Source: Pseudomonadota bacterium (GTDB lineage: Bacteria; Pseudomonadota; Gammaproteobacteria; UBA9214). Taken from it: DNA of 64,000 bases. Under the pieces are notes generated by a model. It did not search any database, was not told the DNA's origin, and saw only the letters and a list, made by a program, of their open reading frames with translations. Where the stretch lies: NCBI GenBank assembly GCA_041395565.1, contig JAWLAI010000002.1, positions 62,001 to 126,000 on the forward strand, given 5' to 3'. Shown here piece by piece: positions 50,127-59,525 of this stretch (within the stretch, counting starts at the first letter, position 1; each line of letters opens with the position of its first letter). Made by a program: the position numbers and the translations under genes.

Positions 50127-51266
50127 ATGATCTACTGGCGGCTGTCGGGTTTCTACCTGTTTTATTTCGCCTCGCTCGGCATCCTGGTGCCGTACTGGGG
50201 GCTTTATCTCAAGTCGCAGGGCTTTTCGATCACCCAGATCGGGCAATTGATCGCCATTCTCATGGCCACCAAGATCGTGGCGCCGAACATCTGGGGCTGG
50301 ATCGCGGATCTGACCGGTCATCGCATGACCATCGTCCGCAGCGCCGCGCTGCTGGCGGCGCTGTGCTTCCTCGGCGTGTTCGCGGGCAGCGGATTCTGGT
50401 GGCTTGCACTGATCATGTTCGCTTTCAGCTTCTTCTGGAACGCCGCGCTGCCGCAGTTCGAGGCGACGACCATGAATCACCTGGGCGCCGCGACGCACCG
50501 TTACAGCGGCATCCGCCTGTGGGGCTCCGTCGGCTTCATCCTCGCCGTCGCCGCGCTGGGTCCACTGCTCGATACCTTCGGTACGGAGCACCTGCCGCCG
50601 GTGCTGGCCGTTGTGTTCATGCTGATCTGGGTGAGCAGCCTGCTGGTGCCGGAATCGGCGGCAGGTCATCTGGCGCTGGACCAGCAGCGCCTGCGCGACG
50701 TGCTGCGCCGCCCCGTGGTGCTGGCGCTGTTCACGGTCTGTTTCCTGGTGCAGGCCAGCCACGGACCTTACTATGCCTTCTACAGCATCTACCTGGAGAG
50801 TCATGGTTACAGTACGGGGTTGATCGGCCAGCTCTGGGCGCTGGGCGTGATCGCGGAGATCGGCATCTTCCTGGTCATGCCGCGACTGCTGCCGCGCTTC
50901 GGCGCGCGCCGGCTGCTGCTCGCCGCGGTCACCCTGACCACGCTGCGCTGGCTGCTGATAGCGGGCTTTGCCGACCGCCTGGCGCTGATGCTGTTCGCGC
51001 AGACCCTGCACGCCGCGAGCTTCGGGCTCTACCACGCCGTGGCCATCCACCTGGTGCACCACCTGTTCACCGGCGCGCACCAGGGGCGCGGCCAGGCCCT
51101 GTACAGCAGCATCAGCTTCGGCGCGGGCGGGGCGGTCGGCAGCCTGGCGAGCGGCTACCTGTGGAGCGGTGTCGGTGCCCAGTCCATGTACCTGCTGGCG
51201 GCCGCCGTCAGCCTGGCAGCCGTGGTGGTGGTGCTGACCGGCATGCGCGCGCGGGATCTGCCCTAG
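50127..51266 (+). CDS. MFS transporter (HcaT/3-phenylpropionate-like)
   Basis: 379 residues with about twelve membrane helices. The start YLFYFASLGILVPYWGLYL and the loop WGWIADLTGHR are typical of the MFS_1-like group that contains HcaT. The substrate cannot be told; the family name comes from one E. coli member. It begins 12 bp after aroC, and the same neighbourhood is common in Pseudomonas-like genomes. Confidence 0.9.
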   Translation: MIYWRLSGFYLFYFASLGILVPYWGLYLKSQGFSITQIGQLIAILMATKIVAPNIWGWIADLTGHRMTIVRSAALLAALCFLGVFAGSGFWWLALIMFAFSFFWNAALPQFEATTMNHLGAATHRYSGIRLWGSVGFILAVAALGPLLDTFGTEHLPPVLAVVFMLIWVSSLLVPESAAGHLALDQQRLRDVLRRPVVLALFTVCFLVQASHGPYYAFYSIYLESHGYSTGLIGQLWALGVIAEIGIFLVMPRLLPRFGARRLLLAAVTLTTLRWLLIAGFADRLALMLFAQTLHAASFGLYHAVAIHLVHHLFTGAHQGRGQALYSSISFGAGGAVGSLASGYLWSGVGAQSMYLLAAAVSLAAVVVVLTGMRARDLP

Positions 51267-51296
51267 ACATGGATGGCTTCGACCGGTACATCCTAA

Positions 51297-51302
51297 TATA
51301 AT
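51297..51302 (+). promoter_or_regulatory. Possible -10 box TATAAT before leuC
   Basis: A perfect TATAAT lies 38 bases before the leuC ATG in the 74-bp gap after the MFS gene. The region 16-18 bases upstream matches the -35 consensus poorly, so this is tentative. Confidence 0.35.
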
Positions 51303-51340
51303 TCTGCGCTTGCACCGACCCTGACCGCGGTTTCGATTGA

Positions 51341-52759
51341 ATGTCCGGCAAAACCCTGTATGACAAGCTCTGGGATGCGCACTGCGTGCGCCAGGAGCCA
51401 GATGGCACGGCGTTGATCTATATCGACCGGCATCTGGTGCATGAGGTGACCTCGCCGCAGGCCTTCGAGGGGCTGCGCCTGGCCGGGCGCGTGCCCTGGC
51501 GCGCTGGCTCGATCCTGGCGGTGCCGGACCACAACGTACCCACCACCGATCGCGCCGCCGGTATCAGCGACCCCGTCTCGCGCCTGCAGGTGGAGACACT
51601 CGACCGGAACTGCGCCGCATTCGGCATCACCGAATTCAGCATGAGTGATCCGCGCCAGGGCATCGTGCACGTGATCGGGCCGGAGCAGGGTGCCACCCTG
51701 CCGGGTATGACCGTGGTTTGCGGTGATTCGCATACCTCGACGCACGGAGCCTTCGGTGCGCTGGCATTCGGCATCGGCACCTCCGATGTCGAGCATGTGC
51801 TGGCCACCCAGTGTCTGATCCTGCGCAAGACGAAGTCCATGCTGGTGCGTGTGGACGGCCGATTGGCCCCTGGCGTCAGCGCGAAAGACGTGGTGCTGGC
51901 CGTCATCGGGCGCATCGGCACCGCGGGTGGCACCGGCTATTCCATCGAGTTCGGCGGCGCCGCCATCCGCGACCTGTCGATGGAAGGCCGCATGACCGTC
52001 TGCAACATGGCCATCGAGGCCGGCGCGCGCGCCGGCATGGTCGCCGTGGACGACACCACCATCAATTACCTCAAGGGACGGCCGTATGCTCCGGCAGGTG
52101 CCCAGTGGGATCAGGCAGTGGCCGGCTGGCGCGATCTGCACAGCGACCCCGACGCGGTATTCGACCGGACCGTGGTGCTGGATGCCGTGGATATCACGCC
52201 CCAGGTGACCTGGGGCACCTCGCCGGAGATGGTGGTCTCGGTCGACGCTAGCGTCCCCGATCCGGCAGCCGAGCGTGACAGCGTGAAGGCCGAGGGCATG
52301 CGCAAGGCGCTGGCCTACATGGGCCTCGAACCGGGTATGGCGATCACCGATATCCGCCCGGATCACGTGTTCATCGGTTCCTGCACCAATGCGCGTATCG
52401 AGGACCTGCGCGCCGCGGCCGGCGTGATCCGCGGCCGCCGCGTGGCACCCGGGATCAAGCAGGCGCTGGTGGTCCCCGGCTCCGGACTGGTCAAGCGCCA
52501 GGCCGAGGCCGAGGGGCTGGACGTCATTTTCCGCGCCGCCGGTTTCGAGTGGCGCGAGCCGGGCTGCTCGATGTGTCTGGCCATGAACGCCGACCGGCTT
52601 GCCCCGGGCGAGCGCTGCGCCTCGACCTCGAACCGCAATTTCGAGGGGCGCCAGGGGCAGGGCGGGCGGACGCACCTGGTCAGTCCGGCCATGGCTGCGC
52701 TCGCTGCCGTGACCGGTCACTTCGCGAACGTCAGCACCGATACCGGCGAGGCAGGATAG
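51341..52759 (+). CDS. leuC: 3-isopropylmalate dehydratase large subunit
   Basis: 472 residues. The aconitase-type fold has CGDSHTSTHGAFG, FIGSCTNARIEDL and EPGCSMCLAMN, supplying the three Cys ligands of the 4Fe-4S cluster. It works with LeuD in leucine synthesis. leuA is not in the window. First gene of leuC-leuD-leuB. Confidence 0.97.
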   Translation: MSGKTLYDKLWDAHCVRQEPDGTALIYIDRHLVHEVTSPQAFEGLRLAGRVPWRAGSILAVPDHNVPTTDRAAGISDPVSRLQVETLDRNCAAFGITEFSMSDPRQGIVHVIGPEQGATLPGMTVVCGDSHTSTHGAFGALAFGIGTSDVEHVLATQCLILRKTKSMLVRVDGRLAPGVSAKDVVLAVIGRIGTAGGTGYSIEFGGAAIRDLSMEGRMTVCNMAIEAGARAGMVAVDDTTINYLKGRPYAPAGAQWDQAVAGWRDLHSDPDAVFDRTVVLDAVDITPQVTWGTSPEMVVSVDASVPDPAAERDSVKAEGMRKALAYMGLEPGMAITDIRPDHVFIGSCTNARIEDLRAAAGVIRGRRVAPGIKQALVVPGSGLVKRQAEAEGLDVIFRAAGFEWREPGCSMCLAMNADRLAPGERCASTSNRNFEGRQGQGGRTHLVSPAMAALAAVTGHFANVSTDTGEAG

Positions 52760-52763
52760 CGCG

Positions 52764-53411
52764 ATGGAAAAGTTTACAATCGAGACGGGCGTCGTTGCGC
52801 CACTCGACCGGCCCAACGTGGATACCGACGCCATCATCCCCAAGCAGTTCCTGAAGTCGATCCGGCGCAGCGGCTTTGGCCCGAACCTGTTCGATGAATG
52901 GCGCTACCTGGATCATGGCGAACCCGATCAGGACAACAGCGTCCGGCCGTTGAATCCGGACTTCGTGCTGAACCAGCCGCGCTACCAGGGGGCGCGCATC
53001 CTGCTCGCGCGCGAGAACTTCGGCTGCGGGTCTTCGCGCGAGCACGCGGTCTGGGCGCTCCTCGATTACGGCTTCCGCGTGGTGATCGCGCCGAGTTTCG
53101 CGGACATTTTCTTCAACAACTGCTTCAAGAACGGTGTGCTGCCGATCGTCCTCGACGCCGCTGCGGTCGACCGGCTGTTCCGCGCGGTGGCAGCGAGCCC
53201 CGGGTACGCCCTCGCGGTCGATCTGCCGGCACAACGCATCCGTACCCCCGACCAGGGTGAACTCCCGTTCGAGGTGGACGCCTTCCGCAAGGATTGCCTG
53301 ATGCGCGGTCTGGACGACATCGGCCTGACCCTGCAGCATGCCGACGCGATCCGCGCCTTCGAGGCCAGGCGCCGCCGGGAGGCGCCGTGGCTGTTTGCGC
53401 AGGATTCCTGA
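52764..53411 (+). CDS. leuD: 3-isopropylmalate dehydratase small subunit
   Basis: 215 residues. The swivel domain motifs DTDAIIPKQFLK and ENFGCGSSREHAVWAL are intact. Four bases separate it from leuC. Confidence 0.97.
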   Translation: MEKFTIETGVVAPLDRPNVDTDAIIPKQFLKSIRRSGFGPNLFDEWRYLDHGEPDQDNSVRPLNPDFVLNQPRYQGARILLARENFGCGSSREHAVWALLDYGFRVVIAPSFADIFFNNCFKNGVLPIVLDAAAVDRLFRAVAASPGYALAVDLPAQRIRTPDQGELPFEVDAFRKDCLMRGLDDIGLTLQHADAIRAFEARRRREAPWLFAQDS

Positions 53412-53432
53412 AAAACTTCAAAACTCACTGAA

Positions 53433-54512
53433 ATGTCAAAGAAAATAGCAATTCTCGCCGGTGACGGCATCGGTCCGGAAATCGTGGCTGAGGCGGAAAA
53501 GGTGCTGGAGCTCCTGCGCACCGCGTTCGGTCTGTCTGTCGAGACCGAGCATGCCCCGGTCGGCGGGGCCGGCTACGACGCACACGGGCACCCATTGCCG
53601 GCAGTGACGCTGGCACTGGTGCGCGCGGCGGACGCGGTCCTGCTGGGTGCGGTCGGCGGCCCGAAATGGGACAAGCTGGAGCGGGCGTTGCGCCCGGAGC
53701 AGGGTCTGCTCGGGCTGCGATCCGAGCTGGGCCTGTTCGCCAATCTGCGCCCGGCACTGCTTTACCCGCAGCTGGCCGCGGCGTCCACCCTGAAACCGGA
53801 GGTCGTCAGCGGCCTGGATATCATGATCGTGCGCGAGCTCACCGGCGGCATCTATTTCGGCAAGCCGCGCGGCATCCGGGTTCGCGCTGACGGCCAGCGT
53901 GAAGGCTTCAATACCCTGGTATACAGCGAAGCGGAGATCGAGCGTATCGCTCGGGTCGCCTGCGAGACCGCGCGCAAGCGCAGCGGCCGACTGTGTTCGG
54001 TAGACAAGGCCAACGTACTCGAATGCAGCGAGCTGTGGCGCGAGGTGGTGATCACCACCGCGCAGTCCTACCCGGACGTCGAGCTCAGTCACATGTACGT
54101 GGACAATGCCGCCATGCAGCTGGTACGGGCACCGAAACAGTTCGACGTCATGGTGACGTCCAACATGTTCGGCGACATCCTGTCGGATGCCGCCGCCATG
54201 CTGACCGGCTCGATCGGTATGCTGCCCTCGGCCTCGCTGGACAGCCAGGCCAAGGGCATGTATGAACCGATCCACGGTTCGGCTCCGGACATCGCCGGCA
54301 AGGGGGTCGCCAATCCATTGGCGACGATCCTGTCGCTGGCCATGATGCTGCGCTACAGCTGCGCCGAGCCGGCACTGGCGGAACGGATCGAGACGGCGGT
54401 CGGACGCGTGCTGGATGCGGGCCTGCGCACGCCGGATATCGCCACGCCGGGTACCCGTACGGTGGGTACGCGGGAAATGGGTGATGCCGTGGTTGCGGCA
54501 TTGCGGGATTAA
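53433..54512 (+). CDS. leuB: 3-isopropylmalate dehydrogenase
   Basis: 359 residues. GDGIGPEI at the start, the NAD-specific region, RELTGGIYFG, and the metal-site VTSNMFGDILSDAAAML are as expected. It gives the 2-oxo precursor of leucine. No clear Shine-Dalgarno precedes the ATG, so translation may depend on leuD coupling. Confidence 0.97.
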   Translation: MSKKIAILAGDGIGPEIVAEAEKVLELLRTAFGLSVETEHAPVGGAGYDAHGHPLPAVTLALVRAADAVLLGAVGGPKWDKLERALRPEQGLLGLRSELGLFANLRPALLYPQLAAASTLKPEVVSGLDIMIVRELTGGIYFGKPRGIRVRADGQREGFNTLVYSEAEIERIARVACETARKRSGRLCSVDKANVLECSELWREVVITTAQSYPDVELSHMYVDNAAMQLVRAPKQFDVMVTSNMFGDILSDAAAMLTGSIGMLPSASLDSQAKGMYEPIHGSAPDIAGKGVANPLATILSLAMMLRYSCAEPALAERIETAVGRVLDAGLRTPDIATPGTRTVGTREMGDAVVAALRD

Positions 54513-54543
54513 TCGGTCTTTTTTTCTACAGGTTTAAATAGTC

Positions 54544-55566
54544 ATGTCTGCAAAATTTGATGTCGCGATAGTCGGTGCAACCGGTGCGGTCGGCGAAACC
54601 ATGCTGGAGATTCTCGAGCAGCGGAATTTTCCGGTGAACAACATCTATCCCCTGGCGAGTGAACGCTCGGCCGGCAAGCAGGTCACGTTCCGCGGCAAAC
54701 AGGTCACCGTGCAGGATCTGGCCGGCTTTGATTTCGCCAAGGCGCAGATCGGCCTGTTCTCGGCCGGGGCCTCGATCTCGGAGAAATACGCGCCGCGCGC
54801 GGCCCAGGCCGGCTGCGTGGTGATCGACAACACCTCGCAGTTCCGCTACGACGACGACATCCCGCTGGTCGTGCCGGAGGTCAATCCGCAGGCCATCGCG
54901 GACTACAAGGTGCGTGGCATCATCGCCAATCCCAACTGCTCGACCATCCAGATGCTGGTCGCGTTGAAGCCCATCCATGATGCGGTCGGCATCGAGCGCA
55001 TCAACGTCTGCACCTACCAGGCCGTGTCCGGCACCGGCAAGGAGGCGATCGAGGAGCTCGCGAAGCAGACCGCCGAACTGCTCAACGGGCGCGAGGCCGT
55101 GGCGGAGGTCTATCCGCGCCAGATCGCGTTCAACGTGCTGCCGCAGATCGACGTGTTTCAGGAGAACGGTTACACCAAGGAAGAGATGAAAATGGTGTGG
55201 GAGACCCGCAAGATCATGGGTGACAGCACCATCCGGGTGAACCCGACCACGGTGCGCGTGCCGGTTTTCTACGGCCATTCCGAGGCCGTTCATATCGAGA
55301 CCCGCGGCAAGATCACAGCCGCCGAGGCGCGACGGCTGCTGGAGCAGGCGCCCGGCGTGGTGGTGCTCGACGAGCGTCGCAACGGCGGCTGGCCGACTGC
55401 GGTGACAGAGGCGGCCGGTCACGATCCGGTGTTCGTCGGACGTATCCGCGAGGATATTTCGCACCCGCAGGGTTTGGATTTGTGGGTTGTTGCCGACAAC
55501 GTGCGCAAGGGTGCCGCCCTGAACAGCATCCAGATCGCTGAAATATTGGTTCAGGAGTATTTGTAA
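54544..55566 (+). CDS. asd: Aspartate-semialdehyde dehydrogenase
   Basis: 340 residues with the nucleotide-binding GATGAVGE and the catalytic Cys 132 in NPNCSTIQM. It reduces aspartyl phosphate in the route to lysine, threonine, methionine and diaminopimelate. It sits between leuB and fimV, as in Pseudomonas. Confidence 0.96.
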   Translation: MSAKFDVAIVGATGAVGETMLEILEQRNFPVNNIYPLASERSAGKQVTFRGKQVTVQDLAGFDFAKAQIGLFSAGASISEKYAPRAAQAGCVVIDNTSQFRYDDDIPLVVPEVNPQAIADYKVRGIIANPNCSTIQMLVALKPIHDAVGIERINVCTYQAVSGTGKEAIEELAKQTAELLNGREAVAEVYPRQIAFNVLPQIDVFQENGYTKEEMKMVWETRKIMGDSTIRVNPTTVRVPVFYGHSEAVHIETRGKITAAEARRLLEQAPGVVVLDERRNGGWPTAVTEAAGHDPVFVGRIREDISHPQGLDLWVVADNVRKGAALNSIQIAEILVQEYL

Positions 55567-55645
55567 GTTATAGTCTGCACACGCCAACAAGCTGTTGATG
55601 TGGAACACGCTTCTCAGGATGAGTCAACCAAAAGGGGATCCAGGT

Positions 55646-57928
55646 ATGTTCAGAAAGATGGCTGTCGTTGCGGCCCTGCTGATAGTTACATCACCCCGGT
55701 TGTTTGCCCTCGGGCTTGGCGAGATCTCCATGCAGTCGGCGCTGAACCAGCCGATGCAGGCCATGATCGACCTGACATCCTCGGCCGGCACTCCCCTAGA
55801 CAGTATTAAGGTGTCGCTGGCCTCGCTCGAGGCCCACCAGCGCGCCGGCCTGACCAAGGCACCGATACTGGCGAACTTCAAGTTCGCGGTTGAACAGGGC
55901 AGCGCCGGCAACGCCGTGATTCGCGTCAGCAGCGACGACCCCGTGCGTGAGCCCTATCTGGAATTCATGCTCGAGCTGGAATGGCCCAACGGCCGGCTGT
56001 TGCGGCAGTACACGGTACTGATCGATCCGCCGGTCACCATGCCTGCCACACCCGTGGTACCGGCCGCGCCGGTCACCCGGGCCGCGACCAGGGCCGTCGC
56101 GCCGGCGCCGGTCCGGCCGGTCCAGGCGCCTGCGGCCCGCCAGGCGAGTACCCCGCGGACCGTCCCGGTCGCGCCGGCCGCGGCCGACGAATACGGACCG
56201 ATCCGCCGCAACGAGACGCTCTGGTCGGTCGCCGAGCGGGTCCGGCCGGACGCCGGCATTTCGATGCACCAGATGATGCTCGCGCTGCTGCGGGCGAACC
56301 CCGATGCCTTTGTCAACGGCAACATGAACCAGCTCAAGGCCGGAACCACGCTCAAGGTGCCGGCGCGTGACGAGATCATGGCTTTCAGCGCGCGTGAGGC
56401 CCTGGCCGAGACCCAGCGCCAGCACAGCGAGTGGCTGGCGGAAACCGGACAGGAAGGCGCGGCCGCAGCACCTGCTGCAGCGCGGGAAGCCGCCGCCACG
56501 GGTACGGCGCGCCTGCAGCTGGTCGCCCCGGAGGGCGATGCCGTCGAGGGGGCTGCCATGCCCGGCGACCCGGAGACCGCTGGCAAACCCGGTGGCAGCG
56601 CGGACCTGACCCAGCAGTTGGCGCTGGCTACCGAGGAAGTCGAGGCCGGCAAGGCCCAGTCTCGGGAACTGCAGTCCCGCGTCAACGAACTGGAGGCGCA
56701 GGTCGAGACCATGCAGCGCCTGCTGGAGCTGAAGGACGATGCCCTGGCCAACATGCAGAACAATCTCGCGGAAACGGATGATGCCAGCGCTGCAGCCACG
56801 CCGGACCAGGAAGCGGTTGCCGCAACGCCCGGCGCTGACGCGGAACAGGCCGCTGCCGCGGTGGAGCCGGCGCCGGTGCTCGCGACGCCGGCCGCGCGCC
56901 CGGCCGAGCTGACACCGGGCGGCATCGTCGCCGGTATCGTGGACAGGGTCATGGCCAATCCGCTGCTCGCGGGCGGTGGGCTGGGTGCGCTGCTGTTGCT
57001 CGGCGTCGTATTGTGGCTGCTCAAGCGCAGGCGCGAGGCCGCGGATGATTACGACGACGACATGTCGCTGGTCAGCCAGCTGTCCGCCGGGGAAGCGCTC
57101 AGCAAGCATGACTGGGCCGAGCCGGTGTTCGATGTCGAGGACCAGGCCGCCGAGCATGCCGACGATGAAGAAGAGGAAGACCTGCTGACGACCGAGGCGA
57201 GTGAAAACGATCCGGTCACGGAGGCCGAGGTCTATCTGGCCTATGGCCGCATCCAGCAGGCGGAGGATGTACTGAAATCGGCCCTGCAGCGGGAACCGGG
57301 CAACGCTGAGGTCAGGCTCAAGCTGCTGGAGGTCCATCACCTCGCCGGCAACACCGTGGCCTTCGAGCAGGCCGCCAGCGAGTTCCGCGCCGGCATCGAC
57401 GAGGACGATCCGCGCTGGATCAAGGTTGCGGGTATGGGTTACACCATGGTCCCGGATAACCCGTTGTACCGTGCCGGCGCGGCTGCGCCGGAGCACGGCA
57501 GCCGCGCGGCGACCGAGACGGTGGGCGAGCACAGCATCGACATCAGCGCTACGGTCGACGCGCCCGCGGAGACGGCGGCGGACGATGACGGCAACGGCAT
57601 CGACTTCGACCTGGATCTCTCCGGCATGGAGAGCGCTGCCGAGAGCGCGGGCAGCAACGCGCTGGGCCTCGAGCTCGAGACGGCCGGGCCTCCCGTCACC
57701 GATCAGCCGGACACGATCGATTTCGGGCTGGACGCACTGGCGGAGGAAGACGGCTACGACGGCATGCTCGCCAACGAGGACGAGGTCACCACCAAGCTCG
57801 ATCTCGCCCGTGCCTATATCGACATGGACGACAAGGAGAGCGCCCGCAGCATCCTCGGGGAAGTGATGGAAGAGGGCAACCAGGCGCAGAAGCAGGAAGC
57901 TGAAAAGATCTTCGCCCAGATTGCCTGA
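55646..57928 (+). CDS. fimV: FimV-like pole-organising protein
   Basis: 760 residues: a signal peptide (ending LFA), the FimV N-terminal domain starting GLGEISMQSALNQP, a LysM peptidoglycan-binding domain (about 185-245), a coiled coil (about 315-380), a membrane helix (about 445-465), an acidic cytoplasmic part and the C-terminal FimV/TPR domain ending in DLARAYIDMDDKESARSILGEV. FimV organises cell-pole systems such as type IV pili and twitching. The ATG at 55646 gives the signal peptide directly; ATG 55619 and 55595 are upstream options. Confidence 0.92.
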   Translation: MFRKMAVVAALLIVTSPRLFALGLGEISMQSALNQPMQAMIDLTSSAGTPLDSIKVSLASLEAHQRAGLTKAPILANFKFAVEQGSAGNAVIRVSSDDPVREPYLEFMLELEWPNGRLLRQYTVLIDPPVTMPATPVVPAAPVTRAATRAVAPAPVRPVQAPAARQASTPRTVPVAPAAADEYGPIRRNETLWSVAERVRPDAGISMHQMMLALLRANPDAFVNGNMNQLKAGTTLKVPARDEIMAFSAREALAETQRQHSEWLAETGQEGAAAAPAAAREAAATGTARLQLVAPEGDAVEGAAMPGDPETAGKPGGSADLTQQLALATEEVEAGKAQSRELQSRVNELEAQVETMQRLLELKDDALANMQNNLAETDDASAAATPDQEAVAATPGADAEQAAAAVEPAPVLATPAARPAELTPGGIVAGIVDRVMANPLLAGGGLGALLLLGVVLWLLKRRREAADDYDDDMSLVSQLSAGEALSKHDWAEPVFDVEDQAAEHADDEEEEDLLTTEASENDPVTEAEVYLAYGRIQQAEDVLKSALQREPGNAEVRLKLLEVHHLAGNTVAFEQAASEFRAGIDEDDPRWIKVAGMGYTMVPDNPLYRAGAAAPEHGSRAATETVGEHSIDISATVDAPAETAADDDGNGIDFDLDLSGMESAAESAGSNALGLELETAGPPVTDQPDTIDFGLDALAEEDGYDGMLANEDEVTTKLDLARAYIDMDDKESARSILGEVMEEGNQAQKQEAEKIFAQIA

Positions 57929-58033
57929 GGTGCCCGCCGGCAGCCGCCCGCGCAGCCAGCGGCAACCGCTGCCGCTGCGTGACGGCGCAACCCCGGCGCC
58001 GGGCGTCTGTATCGCGTTGTATCCCTGATTCAC

Positions 58034-58819
58034 ATGCGCATTGCGCTGGGCATCGAGTACGACGGCGCCGCGTTCGTCGGCTGGCAGCGCCAGGAGGCGG
58101 GGCGCACCGTGCAGGGCGCCGTTGAGGAGGCGCTGTCGCGCGTGGCCAGCCATGCCGTACAGGTGGTATGCGCCGGCCGCACCGACACCGGGGTGCATGC
58201 GACCGGGCAGGTGATCCATTTCGACAGCACGGCCGCGCGCGCACCCGATAACTGGGTGCGGGGCGCCAACGCCAATCTGCCTGCCGACATCCGCATCCAG
58301 TGGGCGCTGCCCACGACCGACGCCTTCCATGCCAGGTTTTCCGCGCGGCGCCGCCATTACCGCTATGCGATCCTGAACACCGCCGCGGCGCCGGCGCTCC
58401 TGCGCCAGCGGGTGTGCTGGGAACGCCTGCCATTGCACCTGGAACCGATGCAGCTGGCGGCCAGGCACCTGCTCGGCGAGCACGATTTCACGTCTTTCCG
58501 CGCGGCCGCCTGCCAGGCCAGGTCGCCGCGACGGACGATCTACCGGCTGGATGTCACCCGCGCCGGTCAGTGCATCTATATCGATGTCATCGCCAACGCG
58601 TTTCTGCACCACATGGTACGGACGATTGCCGGGGTGCTGATCGCGATCGGGCGCGGCGAACAGGCGCCGGGCTGGTCTGCACAGCTGCTGGCGGCACGCG
58701 ACCGGACCGCGGGCGGGGTCAATGCGCCGGCCGCCGGATTGTACCTGGTCGGCGTTGCCTACGACGCGCACTTCGGGCTGCCGGACACCGGCTGGCTGCC
58801 GGTCTTCGCCGCGAATTGA
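58034..58819 (+). CDS. truA: tRNA pseudouridine(38-40) synthase
   Basis: 261 residues. The catalytic Asp 51 is in GRTDTGVHA, and YDGAAFVGWQRQ and FLHHMVRTIAG are intact. It modifies the anticodon arm. The gap after fimV is 105 bp and has a short GC hairpin (agcggca/tgccgct near 57956-57975). Confidence 0.96.
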   Translation: MRIALGIEYDGAAFVGWQRQEAGRTVQGAVEEALSRVASHAVQVVCAGRTDTGVHATGQVIHFDSTAARAPDNWVRGANANLPADIRIQWALPTTDAFHARFSARRRHYRYAILNTAAAPALLRQRVCWERLPLHLEPMQLAARHLLGEHDFTSFRAAACQARSPRRTIYRLDVTRAGQCIYIDVIANAFLHHMVRTIAGVLIAIGRGEQAPGWSAQLLAARDRTAGGVNAPAAGLYLVGVAYDAHFGLPDTGWLPVFAAN

Positions 58820-58889
58820 TGCGACAACTCCCTATTGGATAACGGATTCTGTTACATTCTCCAGGCAGGAAGGCAGCCTGGATGGTAAG

Positions 58890-59525
58890 ATGCGCACGCG
58901 CGTGAAGATTTGCGGCATTACCCGGATGGAGGACGCCGCGGCCGTGATCGCCGCCGGGGCGGACGCCCTGGGGCTGGTGTTCTACCCGCAGAGCCCGCGC
59001 TACGTCGAGGTGACCATGGCGCGGCGTATCGCCCGCTCGGTGGCGCCGTTCGTTACCGTCACCGGCCTGTTCGTGAACGCGGACGAGGCCGTGGTGCGCG
59101 CGGTACTTGCGCAGGTGCCGCTGGGTCTGCTGCAATTCCACGGTCAGGAGCGTAACGCGGACTGTGCGCGCTACGGGCTGCCGTTCATCAAGTCGATCGC
59201 CATGCAGCCGGATGCGGATACGACCGCGACGATGGCGCAGTACCCGGATGCCGCCGGCTTCCTGCTGGACGCCTGGCAGCCCGTCACCCACGGCGGTGGC
59301 GGCGAAACCTTCGACTGGTCCCGGGTACCGGCACAGACACCGGCGCCCCTCATTCTCGCGGGCGGGCTGTCCGCGGACAACGTGACGGCAGCGATCCGCG
59401 CAACCCGGCCGTATGCGGTCGATGTCAGCAGCGGCGTCGAGCAGGCGCCGGGCATGAAATCAGCCGAGAAGATCAACGCATTCATGAAAGGAGTGGCAAG
59501 CAGTGAAACAGACACCGGCCGCTAG
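58890..59525 (+). CDS. trpF: Phosphoribosylanthranilate isomerase
   Basis: 211 residues. KICGITRMEDA (catalytic Cys), GLVFYPQSPRYV, LLQFHG and the late catalytic Asp in VDVSSGVE are present. It performs the third step after chorismate in tryptophan synthesis. The start at 58890 is chosen because the family begins at this point; no strong ribosome site. It overlaps trpB by 23 bases. Confidence 0.95.
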   Translation: MRTRVKICGITRMEDAAAVIAAGADALGLVFYPQSPRYVEVTMARRIARSVAPFVTVTGLFVNADEAVVRAVLAQVPLGLLQFHGQERNADCARYGLPFIKSIAMQPDADTTATMAQYPDAAGFLLDAWQPVTHGGGGETFDWSRVPAQTPAPLILAGGLSADNVTAAIRATRPYAVDVSSGVEQAPGMKSAEKINAFMKGVASSETDTGR